From the NCBI GenBank assembly GCA_011032825.1, contig JAADJZ010000039.1, positions 186,001 through 250,000 of the forward strand: 64,000 nt of DNA, in the 5' to 3' direction. The stretch comes from Massariosphaeria phaeospora (Eukaryota > Ascomycota > Dothideomycetes > Pleosporales). The notes beneath the pieces were generated by a model. The model made no database searches. It had not been told where the DNA came from and was given only the letters and a program-made list of their open reading frames with translations. Of the stretch, positions 10,452-21,387 are shown in pieces (positions within the stretch are counted from its first letter, which is position 1; every line of letters starts with the position of its first letter). A program made the position numbers and the translations under genes.

Positions 10452-12245
10452 ATGGCAAGCCCAGCAGTCTTGACCCCGGTCAAGAGCCGCTCCTCAGTCT
10501 TCTCCACCCGCACCGCCGGCGGTCGGATGCCATTGACGCCCTCTCCCCGCACCCCCCGCACCCAGACGCCCGATGTGCAGGCACACGAGTCTATCCATGG
10601 CGGCAACCTCATGTCCCGCTTCCAGCGCTCCATCTCCAAGGCCAACCGAGACTCGCCCAAGTCTAACATTGCCCGTGTCGCCAACTCGCCCCGGCGAGTG
10701 GACCTCGGCGTGTCGGAGTGGGCATTGACCGGAACGGGCACGACAACGACAACGAAGACACCTGCCAAGTCGAAGAAGGATGGCACCATCCGCGCACGCC
10801 CCACCAAGACCAGAATCGCTTACAACGCCGCCGACCGCTTCATCCCCAACCGGACTGCCAGCGAGGCCATCTGCAACGTCGGCACGGGCAAGCTCGACCT
10901 CGACCAGCGCCCCAAGTCCAGCTCGGCCAAGACCGAGGGCTCGAGTGTGTTGGCGACTGCCGCGAGTGCCTTTGATCTGGGAGGCCGTGGATCGGAAGAA
11001 GACGCCACCTTGTCCCTGGAAGGCCTGAGTCTCGAGGACGACGACGACGACGGCAAGCCGCGCTCCAAGCCAGCCCCGGATGCCGTCGCATACCAGTCTT
11101 CCCTCGCATCTGCATGCGGCGTCAACCTCAACACGCGCATTCTGGCATTCAAGCCCGCCCCTCCAGAGTCGTCTAAGCCCATCGACCTCCGCGCCCAGTA
11201 CAACCGTCCTCTCAAGCCTGCCAGCGGTGTCAATGCCCAGAGCCGGCGTCGCATCCCTTCCGCACCCGAGCGCGTTCTTGATGCGCCAGGTCTGGTCGAC
11301 GACTACTACCTTAATCTACTCGATTGGTCTTCTGGCAACCAGGTCGCTATCGGTCTCGAGCGCAACGTCTATGTATGGTCTGCTGACAGTGGCTCGGTGG
11401 CTTCGCTCTTGGAGTGCGCCAGCGACACGTACATCTCCTCTGTCAAGTGGTCTGGTGACGGTGCCTACGTTGGTGTCGGCCTCGGCACCGGCGAGGTTCA
11501 GATCTGGGACGTCGAGGAGGGTACCAAGCTCCGAAGCATGTTCGGTCACGAGACTCGCGTCGGCGTCATGGGCTGGAACAAGCACATTCTCTCCACTGGT
11601 GCTCGCTCAGGGCTCGTCTACAACCACGACGTCCGTATTGCTCAACACAAGGTCGCTGAGCTCGTGTCTCACACCGGAGAGGTTTGCGGTCTGGAATGGC
11701 GTGCCGACGGAGCCCAGCTTGCCACTGGTGCGAACGACAACATGGTCAACATCTGGGACGCCCGCTCTCTTTCCGCCCCCAAGTTCACCAAGACCAACCA
11801 CCGCGCTGCCGTCAAGGCGGTCGCCTGGTGCCCCTGGCAATCCAACCTCCTCGCTACTGGCGGTGGGTCCAACGACCGACAGATCTACTTCTGGAACACC
11901 ACCACCGGAGCCCGCATCAACCACATCCCCACCGACTCCCAGGTCACTAGCCTGCGATGGAGCACCCACTACAAGGAGATTGTCAGCAGCGGTGGCTTCC
12001 CCGACAACAGCTTGAGCATCTGGAGCTACCCCACTGGCGTCAAGAACATGGAGGTCCCTGCCCACGAGTCCCGCGTCCTGCACAGCTGCTTGAGCCCCGA
12101 TGGCCAGATGCTCGCCACCGCCGCTGCCGATGAGTCGCTCAAGTTCTGGAAGATCTTCGAGAAGAAGCCTGGCCAGCCCTCCATTGCCGCTGCCGGTGCT
12201 GCGTCTGCCAAGTCGAGCACCGTCAAGCAGATGACCATCCGCTAA
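10452..12245 (+). CDS. cdc20: anaphase-promoting complex activator Cdc20
   Basis: Single exon, 597 aa. The basic, low-complexity N-terminus carries a C-box-like motif, DRFIPNR (residues ~129-135), which family members use to bind the APC/C. From about residue 280 a seven-bladed WD40 propeller begins at RVLDAPGLVDDYYLNLLDW, with blade motifs such as VQIWDVEEGTKLR, VNIWDARS and SLKFWKIF. The protein ends in the Ile-Arg tail (KQMTIR) that docks on APC/C TPR subunits. These marks identify the mitotic activator Cdc20 (Slp1 in fission yeast). The neighbouring LDDYYLNLLDW form favours Cdc20 over Cdh1. It recruits cyclin B and securin to the APC/C and is the target of the spindle checkpoint. Confidence 0.95.
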   Translation: MASPAVLTPVKSRSSVFSTRTAGGRMPLTPSPRTPRTQTPDVQAHESIHGGNLMSRFQRSISKANRDSPKSNIARVANSPRRVDLGVSEWALTGTGTTTTTKTPAKSKKDGTIRARPTKTRIAYNAADRFIPNRTASEAICNVGTGKLDLDQRPKSSSAKTEGSSVLATAASAFDLGGRGSEEDATLSLEGLSLEDDDDDGKPRSKPAPDAVAYQSSLASACGVNLNTRILAFKPAPPESSKPIDLRAQYNRPLKPASGVNAQSRRRIPSAPERVLDAPGLVDDYYLNLLDWSSGNQVAIGLERNVYVWSADSGSVASLLECASDTYISSVKWSGDGAYVGVGLGTGEVQIWDVEEGTKLRSMFGHETRVGVMGWNKHILSTGARSGLVYNHDVRIAQHKVAELVSHTGEVCGLEWRADGAQLATGANDNMVNIWDARSLSAPKFTKTNHRAAVKAVAWCPWQSNLLATGGGSNDRQIYFWNTTTGARINHIPTDSQVTSLRWSTHYKEIVSSGGFPDNSLSIWSYPTGVKNMEVPAHESRVLHSCLSPDGQMLATAAADESLKFWKIFEKKPGQPSIAAAGAASAKSSTVKQMTIR

Positions 12246-13425
12246 GGTGTGAAAGGTGTGTGAAGGGGGCGGTGGGGTGTAAAAGGGGGAGTTTAGCGAT
12301 GATGGACGGAGCAGTGGGCTCATCACAACACGGTTCAATGTTTCACGGTCCTGGTCTTCGGGCCTCAGACTGTGCAAACACACCGTCTAACTAACTAACT
12401 AACTAACGGCTTGCGCAACGGAGCCACCCAACCGACTCTTCGCGCAACGGTAAGTTGGTAAGTATCACTGGAAAATCTCGTTTGGGTATGTGATGCGGTC
12501 CTATCCACACCAAAAAGAGAAAGACCTTCCACATCTGCCCTTGGAAACTATCAAACACGGCTGGGAACTCTTTATCTGTCAATGTCTAGTTCAAGCGAGG
12601 CGTCTCGGAAGCATCTGGGGGTGTTTATTTTGTTCTTTTGCATGCGGTGGTTGGTCGGCATGTGCAAAAGGAAGTCTTTCGAGCGTCCGGATGATGGATA
12701 ACGTGTTCATGAAAGTGATGGGAAGTTTACGATCTCTCTCTCAGTCGGGAAAGCAAAGTGCGTTTCTGGGGTGTCTGTCTGTCATGGGCAATTAATTGTA
12801 TAGGGAGGGCTTCGATTTGTTTTCTGGGGTGTTACTACTACGGTCATGATATTGTCAGGCAATCGATCATATCACATTACAATGCAACATGATATTTGAA
12901 TATTCGTTGAGATGCTAGTGTTTGCTCGATGATGATGATGATGGTAATAGTGATAATAATGGATCAGATGGACATCACTAACGGACGTGTAGAGAGCTAG
13001 GCTGTGCCTACCGTTCCGTTCGTTGGGTAACCCTTTGCATAATAGATGGATAGATGGATAGATGGATAGATGTATTGGAGGCTAGGTTAATTAAACAAGT
13101 ACAAGCTAGAGTATTCCGATAGGTAGATAGATAGATGTCTAGATACACAATTTTCGCTCGATAACATTCACTTCACCTTCTTATACGGTACGTGTGTAGA
13201 TGAGTTTACGCTGTTTACACTGTTTACGCTGAGCACCAAATATAGTAGAGAAGAACGAAGGGAGAAGAAAGAGTAAAGTTCGGAGTTAATGTATGTACTT
13301 ACTCGTAGAGTTTTATGGGAAAAAACAGAAAGAGAGAGAGAGAGAAAGAGAGAGGTAAGAAATACGTGATAGTTAGACAGATATAGCTGTAGTATATGTA
13401 GGTAGTGTATGTATGTACGTAGAAG
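12246..13425. other. non-coding region with microsatellites
   Basis: Downstream of cdc20. It contains a TAAC run near 12387-12406, a GAT run near 12928-12945, a GATGGATA run at 13043-13072 and an AG run at 13327-13355. No gene is visible. It probably begins with the cdc20 3' untranslated region. Confidence 0.6.
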
Positions 13426-13490
13426 CCTCCTTCTCCTATTGTTGCTCAGCTCGAAAGTCTTTTAACCTACCCCCCACCTCCTCGCCCTAC
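13426..13490 (+). repeat. dispersed G/C-rich repeat, copy 1
   Basis: Contains TTGCTCAGCTCGAAAGTC followed by a C-rich run (ACCCCCCACCTCCTCGCC-like). It matches copies at 13993-14050, 14936-15026 and, inverted, 21011-21050. It lies just upstream of the alcohol dehydrogenase remnant. Confidence 0.7.
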
Positions 13491-13506
13491 ACAAACCCAC
13501 CGCTAT

Positions 13507-13992
13507 GCACAATCAACTACGCCACGAATCCGGATTGGCATGAAGAAGACGTTCTGAACCTCACTGACGGCGCGGGCGTCGATCCATATGTCATCGAGAA
13601 CGGAGGCACTTCGTCTCTGGCGAAGAGCTTAAAGTGTACGCGACGCGACGCGACGCGGCGGCATTATTAGTCAGGTAGGCTACATTGGGAAACAGGACGG
13701 CGATGCTCTGGCGGAGCTGTTGCCGCTGCTGATTGACAGACGGGTAAATTTGTGGTGAGACATTGTAGTCGATTGAGCTGAGCTATGGACGCGTCCAGCT
13801 GATTTACATTGCAGAGGTATCAACGCCGGATCAAAGCAGGATATCGATGATCTGTGTGATGCTCTATGTGCTGCTTAGATGCGTCTTGACGACATCATAG
13901 ACTCAACGTTCTCGTTTGAAAAGGCCGAGGAGGCGATTGAGTATGTCTGGCAGGGAAAACAGGTCGGTAAGGTGTTGATGAAGCTTTTCTGA
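13507..13992 (+). pseudogene. 3' fragment of a zinc-type (MDR) alcohol dehydrogenase, decayed
   Basis: The translation matches the C-terminal half of medium-chain alcohol dehydrogenases in three pieces. The first (TINYATNPDWHEEDVLNLTD, VIENGGTSSLAKS) is in one frame. The second (GIISQVGYIGKQDGD, LLPLLIDRRVNL) is in another. The third (GINAGSKQDIDDLCDAL, FSFEKAEEAIEYVWQGKQVG, KVLMKL) follows a 60-bp GT..AG intron at 13755-13814. Three lesions break it. A 10-bp expansion of an ACGCG run near 13638-13655 shifts the frame. The split codon at the intron reads TGA where Arg (CGA) is expected. Codon 13876-13878 reads TAG where Gln (CAG) is expected. Both stops fit C-to-T changes. The N-terminal catalytic half is missing. 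Confidence 0.8.
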
Positions 13993-14050
13993 TCGGCTCG
14001 AAAGTCTTTCAGCCCACCCCCCGCCCCCTCGCCCTCCCCACCATCCCCAG
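13993..14050 (+). repeat. dispersed G/C-rich repeat, copy 2
   Basis: Begins right after the terminal TGA of the alcohol dehydrogenase remnant with CGGCTCGAAAGTC, then a C-rich run ending CCACCATCCCC. It is in the same orientation as copy 1, so the two copies bracket the dehydrogenase fragment as direct repeats. Confidence 0.7.
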
Positions 14051-14897
14051 CAAGGCAGACTTGTACACATGCAACGGGAAGTTCTAATGACAAAGTCCAA
14101 GACTTGTGTCGTTGGTTGAGGAAGCGCTCAGCAAAAGCATCCGGATGACCAGCCTCGCTCGTTACTGTTTCGAGTGCAGGTTGAGCCGACAAGATCTGCA
14201 CAGAGGCATGTGGTGCTGCGCCTGGTACCGGGGCTCGCACACGGAAGTGGCAAGCTCTAGAGTAACGACCACCACTGCTCTGGCAAGACACTCGAAGCAT
14301 ACAACGACCACCCAAGTAACCTTCTGTACAGTGCCACATCTGTGCAGCTGACGGAATGTAGTGGGTGTAGAGGATATGGCCGGACCGGAACGTCTATCCG
14401 CGCTCATGCCGTTTCAACCGGGCTACCTTATCTCGATATGTACGATGACCCGCTCAGACTCCTGCGTACTGTGCTGTTGGTGGCTTTGGTCTCACACTCG
14501 GACTGAAGTCCACATGTTCACCAGTCCACGCAAAGCAGAGGCGGATACCCACAAGCTGTTGGTACTACACCGCCTCCTCACGCGAACGGCTCCACGTCGA
14601 ATAGACGCCACAGAGAAGGCTGATTCCTGAATAATACCCAGTACCGGTTAGTAGCTACAACCGATGTAGCGGACCCCGCAGCGTGGAGGGCCTCGCGTAG
14701 AATAGTGATGTGGCAGTGGCCTTGGAATTCCCAGCACTATGAAGCATCTGCCGAAGAGAAACCTAAGTTAGTTGATGTACTGGTCAACCAGTCTCGTCTG
14801 TAGAAGTCGTTCGGAAGGTGTTGGTGTAAAGCTTTGCCAAAGATATTGCGGCTCTAAGCGCCCACTGCCACACACGGACAAGGGAGCATTGGCGATT
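14051..14897. other. unassigned non-coding stretch
   Basis: About 850 bp of moderate GC content. Several short frames exist on both strands, but none shows a recognisable domain or sustained codon bias. It may be further gene or transposon debris like its neighbour at 13507-13992. Confidence 0.45.
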
Positions 14898-14898
14898 G

Positions 14899-15066
14899 GC
14901 GTTCAAAGCTCAACATCGTGTCCAACAAGCGCATGGCCTCCTTTTGCTATTGTTGCTCGGCTCGAAAGTTTATGAACCCACCCCCCACCCCCTCGCCCTC
15001 CCCGCCGCCTCCCCCACCCACCATCCCGCGTTCAAAGCTCAACATCGTGTCCAACAAGCACATGGG
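14899..15066 (+). repeat. 38-bp direct repeats flanking repeat copy 3
   Basis: The sequence starting GCGTTCAAAGCTCAACATCG occurs at 14899-14936 and again at 15028-15065 with one mismatch. Between the two lies copy 3 of the dispersed G/C-rich repeat (14936-15026), containing TTGCTCGGCTCGAAAGT and a long C-rich run ending CCACCATCCC. The arrangement suggests a segmental duplication or a target duplicated around an insertion. Confidence 0.75.
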
Positions 15067-17038
15067 AACAAACCCAAACCAAACGAGACAGTGATATGCA
15101 GAGCTGAGTAATATGTGTGCGTAGTTTGACTCGGAGGTTTAAGGTCTTGACCTTACTGAGTGTTGCCATGAGTGTGCTGGAGCGAATTTCAAGAGAAGAA
15201 AACGATTTTCACAGCTCGACCCTATGAATACTGCCGATTCATCAGATAACATGCGTCAAATACAGAGCTGGAGTATTGCAATAGTTGAACCGAAGTGGCA
15301 ACCGTTTCGTCACCTGAGATGCCTGAGATGCGGGTCAAATGTAGTCCCAGTCGAGGCGGACCTGTGCCCCGATGGCGCGTATTATTCATCCTTCATAACG
15401 TAATTAGACGCGGCACAGGCTTATGCGCGGCAGTGGCACAGTTCTTAGCTAGGAAATTGAGGAAATGCGTGTCGTGCCGCGTCGGTGAACCGGAGGGCAT
15501 TGGTAAACAAGGAAGGAAGAAAGAAAGAAAGAAGGAAAGAGAAAAGAAAGAAAGAAAGAAAGCGAATTGAAGATATGAAGATGATTGATGAAGCAAGAGT
15601 TTGTTTTTTCGAACCTTTCGGAGGCTACGTCCGGCATGTATCGACTTCGGGTGGTGATTGGCCGGGCTTGGGCAGTGATATCGAGGTTAGATCCCGTGGT
15701 TGTGTGGAAGGAGCGGATTATCAACCATGGAGGCCAACGATCGATCACTGTGCTACAGAAGGTCCATGGAATCTCCCGCCCCCATCACCTGCAGGCGGGC
15801 GATATCGTCAACTAGCGGTCCCAGTCAGCCGGCCGTCACCAAACACGCCCCGTCTATTTGGCCCGGGCCGGCCACGTCGACGTTGAAGGTTGCGGCGTGG
15901 TGGTTGAGCAGGAGTCGCGCCGTCAGACGGGGCAACTGGCCGCTTTGACGCTCGGCTGTAGACTGTCCAAATCAACCTTTGATTGACTCTCGGACGGAAG
16001 TTGATGTGGAAGACGGTGCATTAGTGCCTGCAGCCCTCGTGCTGAGACGCCGGTGAGAGTGGGCGTGGCCTAAGCCCAGACAGTGCGCCGTTCGTCCAGC
16101 CTTCCTGGACTAACAACGGAGCCATTGTTGGCGATCCGGGGCAGTTAGCGTGTTGGAGTAGAAGGATTGTCCTGGGCTAGGTGGTAGGAGGAGGAGGCCG
16201 CTGGTGGGGAGGGGCGGTGGATGGCGTCGGAGAATTGGTCGTTGTCGACTCGTGATGGTCGTTTCTCGCGGCTGTCGAGGTCCCAAACAGCACGCTGGCC
16301 CAGCGCGGTGGGACTCTAGGGGATCCGGCAGCGTGCTGCTGGACGCGACTACGAGGGCTCGGACGGTGATGGCCATGGCTCCCGCAGCTAGCACATGGGC
16401 GCGTAGAGGCTGCCGGTTGAAGGTTGAAAGGCTTGAGCGCGTCGACAGCGGTGATTGGCGATGGCGGCCCAGGCGGGCGCAGCAGGGGTCGCGCGAGAGT
16501 GCTGGGCCGGGCGAGCTGGTGGAGGACCGAGGTGGTGGCCGCCGTGGAGGAGGAGAGGAGGCGAGGGCAGGACAGGGAGAGGCCGAGTCTGAGGCACGGC
16601 TTGGTTCCTGCACGCCGGTTACACAGCTCCTCACCCGCGACGACGACATCAATCCAACACGCCACCGCTGCGGCCTAGCTGTCTATCTACTATCTGGGTA
16701 TCTAGCACGTCTGCCCGCTCGCCGCCATCCCCCGCGAGGCACATTGAAACAAAACAAAGCCGCCGCTCCAGCACCTGCAGCCTGCCTTGCGAGAGCGCCC
16801 GCTGCTATTTGAACCTCTAGTCGCCCGCGCCTGCCCCCAACGTCCTCAACGCCCGCGCTTCCCCCCCTGATTCGCCCGCCGCTCCTCGCGCCGCCTCGCA
16901 ACTCCAAACCGCCCGCTGGGCGTGTCAGTGAAGCCGGAACCGCCAGTCTGAAAGGCAGCCAGGCAGCCAGCGGCTTCAGGACGCTCCCCGACACGGCGCA
17001 GCGCACGCCGTCGAGCGAGGTGTAGGCCCTCCTAAGGC
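15067..17038. other. non-coding region and promoter of the downstream gene
   Basis: About 2 kb. It holds a GAAA/GGAA microsatellite at 15510-15562. From about 15900 it becomes very GC-rich, with long frames on both strands that encode only low-complexity Arg/Pro/Ser or Gly/Arg text. I call none of them genes. The last few hundred bases should be the promoter and leader of the gene starting at 17039. Confidence 0.5.
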
Positions 17039-19660
17039 ATGGCCACGGCAACGCAGCTGATGCCGTCGCCAACCACCGGGTTGAAGTCTGCCTTCAGCCC
17101 ATATACCGACTCGCCCAGTTCACCCGCCGTCTTCGCCCACCACCAGGTCTTTTCAAATAGGTGAGCGTTTCCGCCCAGCAGCAGCAGCAGCAGCCAGCCC
17201 AGCCCCAGGCTCCTCCGCCACCGACCAGCGCGCTGACAATGGACGCCCCCAGGTCCTCGAGCACCACGGCCGACCACCTGGCCCCGCCGCCGAGTCCCTA
17301 TCCCGCGAACGTCGACCCGTCGCCCGTCGACAGCAATGGCACCAACGGGACTGAGGTACACGCCGCCGCCCACATGCAGACGCCGCGCCGCCGCTGACCC
17401 CGCACAGATCGAAGACGACGCGCAGGTTGACCACGTCGACCCGGCCAGCGAGGACGAGCTGAGCGACATGCGGTCGCCAGACATGGAGGACATCGTGAGC
17501 CCCGCGAGCCAGGGCAGCCTGTTGGCCAAGGTATGCGAGCCAGCGCGACCCGAGCGCCTGACCGAGGCGACAGCATCTAATGGCATGCAGCCCTCCAGGC
17601 TGGACACGGCGCTTCCTGTGCGCACTCAGGCCGATGCCGACGACGCGCCGCAGTCCGTCATCCACGCCCCCGAGAGCTTCAAAGCCTTCGTACGTGTCGC
17701 GTTGATTACGGTTGCACTGCATGGGCGCTAACCCTCGTGCCAGAACCGCGTCTCTGTCTCAGCCGCCTCTTCGAATGAGACAATGTCGGATCAGACCGCC
17801 GTTGTGTCCCCGCACACCCCCGAGGTGATCATGCTTTCGGACGAAAAGGTTCGTCGCGCTCATGCGGCTTTGCGCGAGGCTTTGATGGCTGAACAGTCAC
17901 AGCAAACTTCCACGTACACGCATCCAATCGATACCGCCGTTCCTCCCTCCGGCCAGCCAGAGCGCACAACACCGCGCGCACAGACACGCCAGGAGTTCGA
18001 AGGCGACACCGCCCAAGGCACCGAGCAGAGCACCGAGCAACATATCGAGCAGGACGGCCAGCGACGCAGCTCCCAGGTCAGCGCGAGCCTTGCAGGTATA
18101 ACTTCCAAGGTAACAGCCGAGGCTTCTGTGCTGATTCGTGTAGACATCGACGAGAGTGAGGACTATTCGTTTTCGGAGACTGCGTCAAGCTCCGCGTTCG
18201 ACCAGGATGGCAGTCAATTCTCCATGTCGCAAAAGCACGAGGTTTTGTCCGTGTCCATGGGGACTCAGACTATGGGGACCCAGACCATGGGACAAGCGCT
18301 GCACAACATCAACGCAACCGAGAGGGAAATCGCTGCCCTGAGGAACGCCCTACACGAATGCTGGACTTTGTGCAATACGCTCGCGAAACTCAGTCACCAT
18401 CATCGCCAGAGGATGTTCCATTACTCCGGTGGCAGGGGCGAAGTCCAAGAGCATGCCTGGAGGACTTGCTGGCGTTTGTGCCAGAAACTCTACGAGAGCA
18501 AAGACGAGGACCCTGCGGCACAGATTTCACCGACCCTAGAACTTTGCCGAGATTTTTGTCTAGCACTCTTTGAAGTGCGGCAACGCGGCGACGAGGCAGC
18601 CGACTCGGTTCTGCGAGTCAGCATCGAGCTGAACAACCATCTTTACAATGCTCACGATCGGAACCTTCCGGAAGCGTTCCGAGAGCGCACCCTAGACTTC
18701 TACTTGACCCTATGTCACCGCCTGATGAAGCAACGAACATCTCTTCCCGAGGAAACAGATGCGCTGCTTCATGCCTGCTGGACGCTGGCCGAGATGTTGT
18801 TTAGCATTCGGCAGAACAGCCGCGATGGCAAACCCGCAGACGAGGAGTTGCTCGGTTCCACTATTCAGGCTTGCTGGGAACTCTGCGACATGTTTAGGGA
18901 AGGCTGGACACAAGTACGACCTGAGCGCGGTACCCCGCGGCCATCACAGTATACGTTCACCGGTCCCGCTTCTTCTGCGACCCATTCTTCCGTATCACAC
19001 TCTTCACAGCTCACTCAGTCGGAAATCTCTGCACGCTCTTCTAGTTTGAACGAGTCATACCACTCGGCCGTTTCTGTGAGGCGACAGTTGTTGATGCACC
19101 CGGAAACACCCACCACCATATTCGATGACCGAGAAGAAGACTCGCCTTCGGAGGAACCGAACGTACCGAACATTCTCATTCTGGGCCCAGAAGCCGGACA
19201 AACGCGTACGCATGATCGTTGGTCATCGGCAGCCTCGAGTCTCTCAACATACTCTGATACCGCTCAGTCGGTGCATAGTTCTTCGACGGCGACTGCAGGT
19301 CGTGAAGACCCGAATCTCATTCGCTTGAAGGGTCTAATCATCAAGGCAGCCATAAACACGGGCTACTCGCGCCAAACATCCCTTCCTGATTTCATTCGAT
19401 CCCTGCCACTGAATAGCTTCGGAACAATCCCTTGGCAGAGCAAGTTATTCGAGAGCTATAGAAAGCTCGTCTTGACAGACCCGACGCTGAAGGTTGCGCA
19501 CATGCAGCCGCTGCGGAGACTGACTGCCAGTGAAATCGGCAGAGCTGTCCAGTGGATGGCCCGGAGCGAGCAGTTTTCGTGGATGCGCGACCTGTACCGA
19601 TTCGTTTTTGGAAGCTTCCCAGAGGACGCGGGTCAACGCAACCTCATCATCAACGCTTAA
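17039..19660 (+). CDS. conserved Pezizomycotina protein of unknown function
   Basis: Four exons: 17039-17160, 17253-17355, 17408-17689 and 17744-19660, giving 807 aa. Introns are 92, 52 and 54 bp. The first has GCTGAC 20 bp before its CCCAG acceptor; a nearer acceptor at 17228 would also keep frame. The N-terminus (MATATQLMPSPTTGLKSAF, then SPYTDSPSSPAVF) is the kind of conserved peptide seen at the start of a filamentous-ascomycete-only family. The middle is acidic and disordered. Residues of about 360-560 form a helical, Trp/Cys-rich domain with repeated signatures (HECWTLCNTL, RTCWRLCQKLYE, HACWTLAEMLF, QACWELCDMF), possibly the DUF7624-type domain. The C-terminus (LKGLIIKAAINTGYSR to FVFGSFPEDA) is also globular. 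I do not know its function. Confidence 0.8.
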
Positions 19661-21387
19661 TGCAATGCCGTTGTGGACTTATTCTTATTTGTTACGACCG
19701 TTTTCTTGTCGTCTTGTATACTGTCTGGCTGGTTGCTCTGATATCTTCTCGCGATATACCCTCGACGCTCTTTCTAGTGCGACTCTTCTCGTTTAGAATA
19801 TTCATTCATACTAAGGTGTTTATTCATACTGAGATGTTTATTCAAATTAAGATGTTCATTCATACTAAGATATGTGATAGAGTGTTTAAAACTCTTCTGT
19901 GTATATTCTTGCTACTATCTTTTTTCAACCTGCAATGCACTGCTTCCCTATCTATCAACGTTGTGTTGCTTTGACATTATGGTATAACCCTGTCCCTCTT
20001 CTTCCTAATCTTCATTCTTGATCTTCTTCTTCTTCTTCTTCTTCTTCAACCACCAGCCATGCAGACCAGTCATCAACGAAAAAAATATATGTGGGTAGCT
20101 TAAAAGCCATCTCGCTTGCTCTTGGGAGGGGGAGCAGAAGCAGAGCAGAGTAGCCGCAAAAGCTAAGCTAAGCTACTGAAAACCTAGAACCTACTTAGTA
20201 GGATATGAAATTAGTAGGAAGTCTGGAACTAAAGAGTGTAGGAGGAATGGAGAGGCAGGGCTTATATAGCTGCGGCGGAGCGGGGGGCGCTGGTTTGTCA
20301 GCGGGAAATAGGCGAGGCCCGAGGTGGGGCCGGGGGCCCCGGGGGGTGGATTGGGATTAGCGGCGTTTTCGAGCAAATGTGTAAGGCCACAAAGCAAAAC
20401 ACAGAACGAAGATGAACCATAATCGCTATTATTGCCAAACAGTCGACATTATACCGACTGCGTCTGTTTCGGTGCATAACGACGGGAGTCCCTACAGTAT
20501 GCATTTGATGCACATGTGGCCACATGCTCCTGAGGTCGCTGACATGTGCCAGCGACGACTCTTGTTACTCTACCCGAGACGACGAATCGACAATATTAGC
20601 ACGCATATACGGAGTACGTGCATCGGGGATTGATCAATCTGCACCTTCTAAGTTCTATAGGCTCAACAAGACGTCTTCGGGGTCAATGTAAATTAAGACG
20701 CGTTGAATATCGAGTTTACGGCCCCCAAATCTCCGAGTACCACCCACCACACACACCCTTTGTCCTGGCGCCTGGCCTGCGGGAGAGGTGATGTTCGGCT
20801 TGGTGTTCGTTGGTTTGGCAGCTGACATCCATGTCACCCCAGCTTTGTGCAAGGGCGCATACTACGGGCTCCGTTTTACCACCGTAGTCTAGTCCGACTT
20901 TTGCACTCTATGGATAAGATCCTGGATGTGTATTGGGTGACCAAGTCGGCTAAGCTGATGTACAAATACTCGCAATTACACCTAATATAATCACCATGGC
21001 GTTTCTCCAGGGGATGGTGGGTGGTGGGCTAATAAACTTTCGAGCAGAATATCTTGGACCCCGTTGCACGCCGGCGTTCACAGCGGGTGGTGCAGGTCGA
21101 TTCGACAGAGACTCGAGCTCGGGGAACAGCCCGCATTAGCCTTCTTCTTGAAGATTTCCATGGTTCCCGGCTCCTCCCGTGTTCGGCTTGCTTCCGATGC
21201 ATATAAGGTAGCGGCTCCTGAGCGAAGGATTCCCCACGGTTCAATGTAGATCAGTATCTTGTGAGGATAGCTTCATACTTGAAGGAGGACTAGTGAGTAA
21301 CTTGTGATTCTTGTACTCGGCAACTGACATGATACCAAAGGAGGCTCTTTTACCTCTACTGGACGTCACTGCGAACCTTCGATCACT
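19661..21387. other. intergenic region with tandem repeat
   Basis: Contains four 18-bp tandem units of TTCATACTAAGATGTTTA type at 19805-19876, a TTC microsatellite near 20020-20047, and an inverted copy of the dispersed G-rich repeat at 21011-21050. No gene is visible. The last ~300 bp should be the promoter of the membrane-protein gene. Confidence 0.6.
21011..21050 (-). repeat. dispersed G/C-rich repeat, copy 4 (inverted)
   Basis: Reads GGGGATGGTGGGTGGTGGG, then AATAAACTTTCGAGCAGAA, on the plus strand. This is the reverse complement of the core of the copies at 13.4-15.0 kb, which end CCACCATCCCC and contain GCTCGAAAGT. Confidence 0.65.

Noticed and set aside
10304..10807. 167-aa minus-strand frame overlapping the cdc20 start
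   Set aside because: Antisense shadow over the cdc20 promoter and N-terminus with no domain.
15585..15815. 76-aa plus-strand frame with a protein-like C-terminal part
   Set aside because: No recognisable family, no supporting splice structure, and it lies in repeat-rich non-coding DNA. It could be gene debris.
16110..16812. Overlapping long frames on both strands (180, 162 and 202 aa)
   Set aside because: GC-rich low-complexity Arg/Pro/Ser or Gly/Arg text with no domain, typical of stop-poor GC-rich DNA upstream of a gene.
17161..17228. Shorter first intron (acceptor at 17228) in the 807-aa protein gene
   Set aside because: It keeps frame but lacks a branch site before the acceptor. The acceptor at 17252 has GCTGAC 20 bp upstream.
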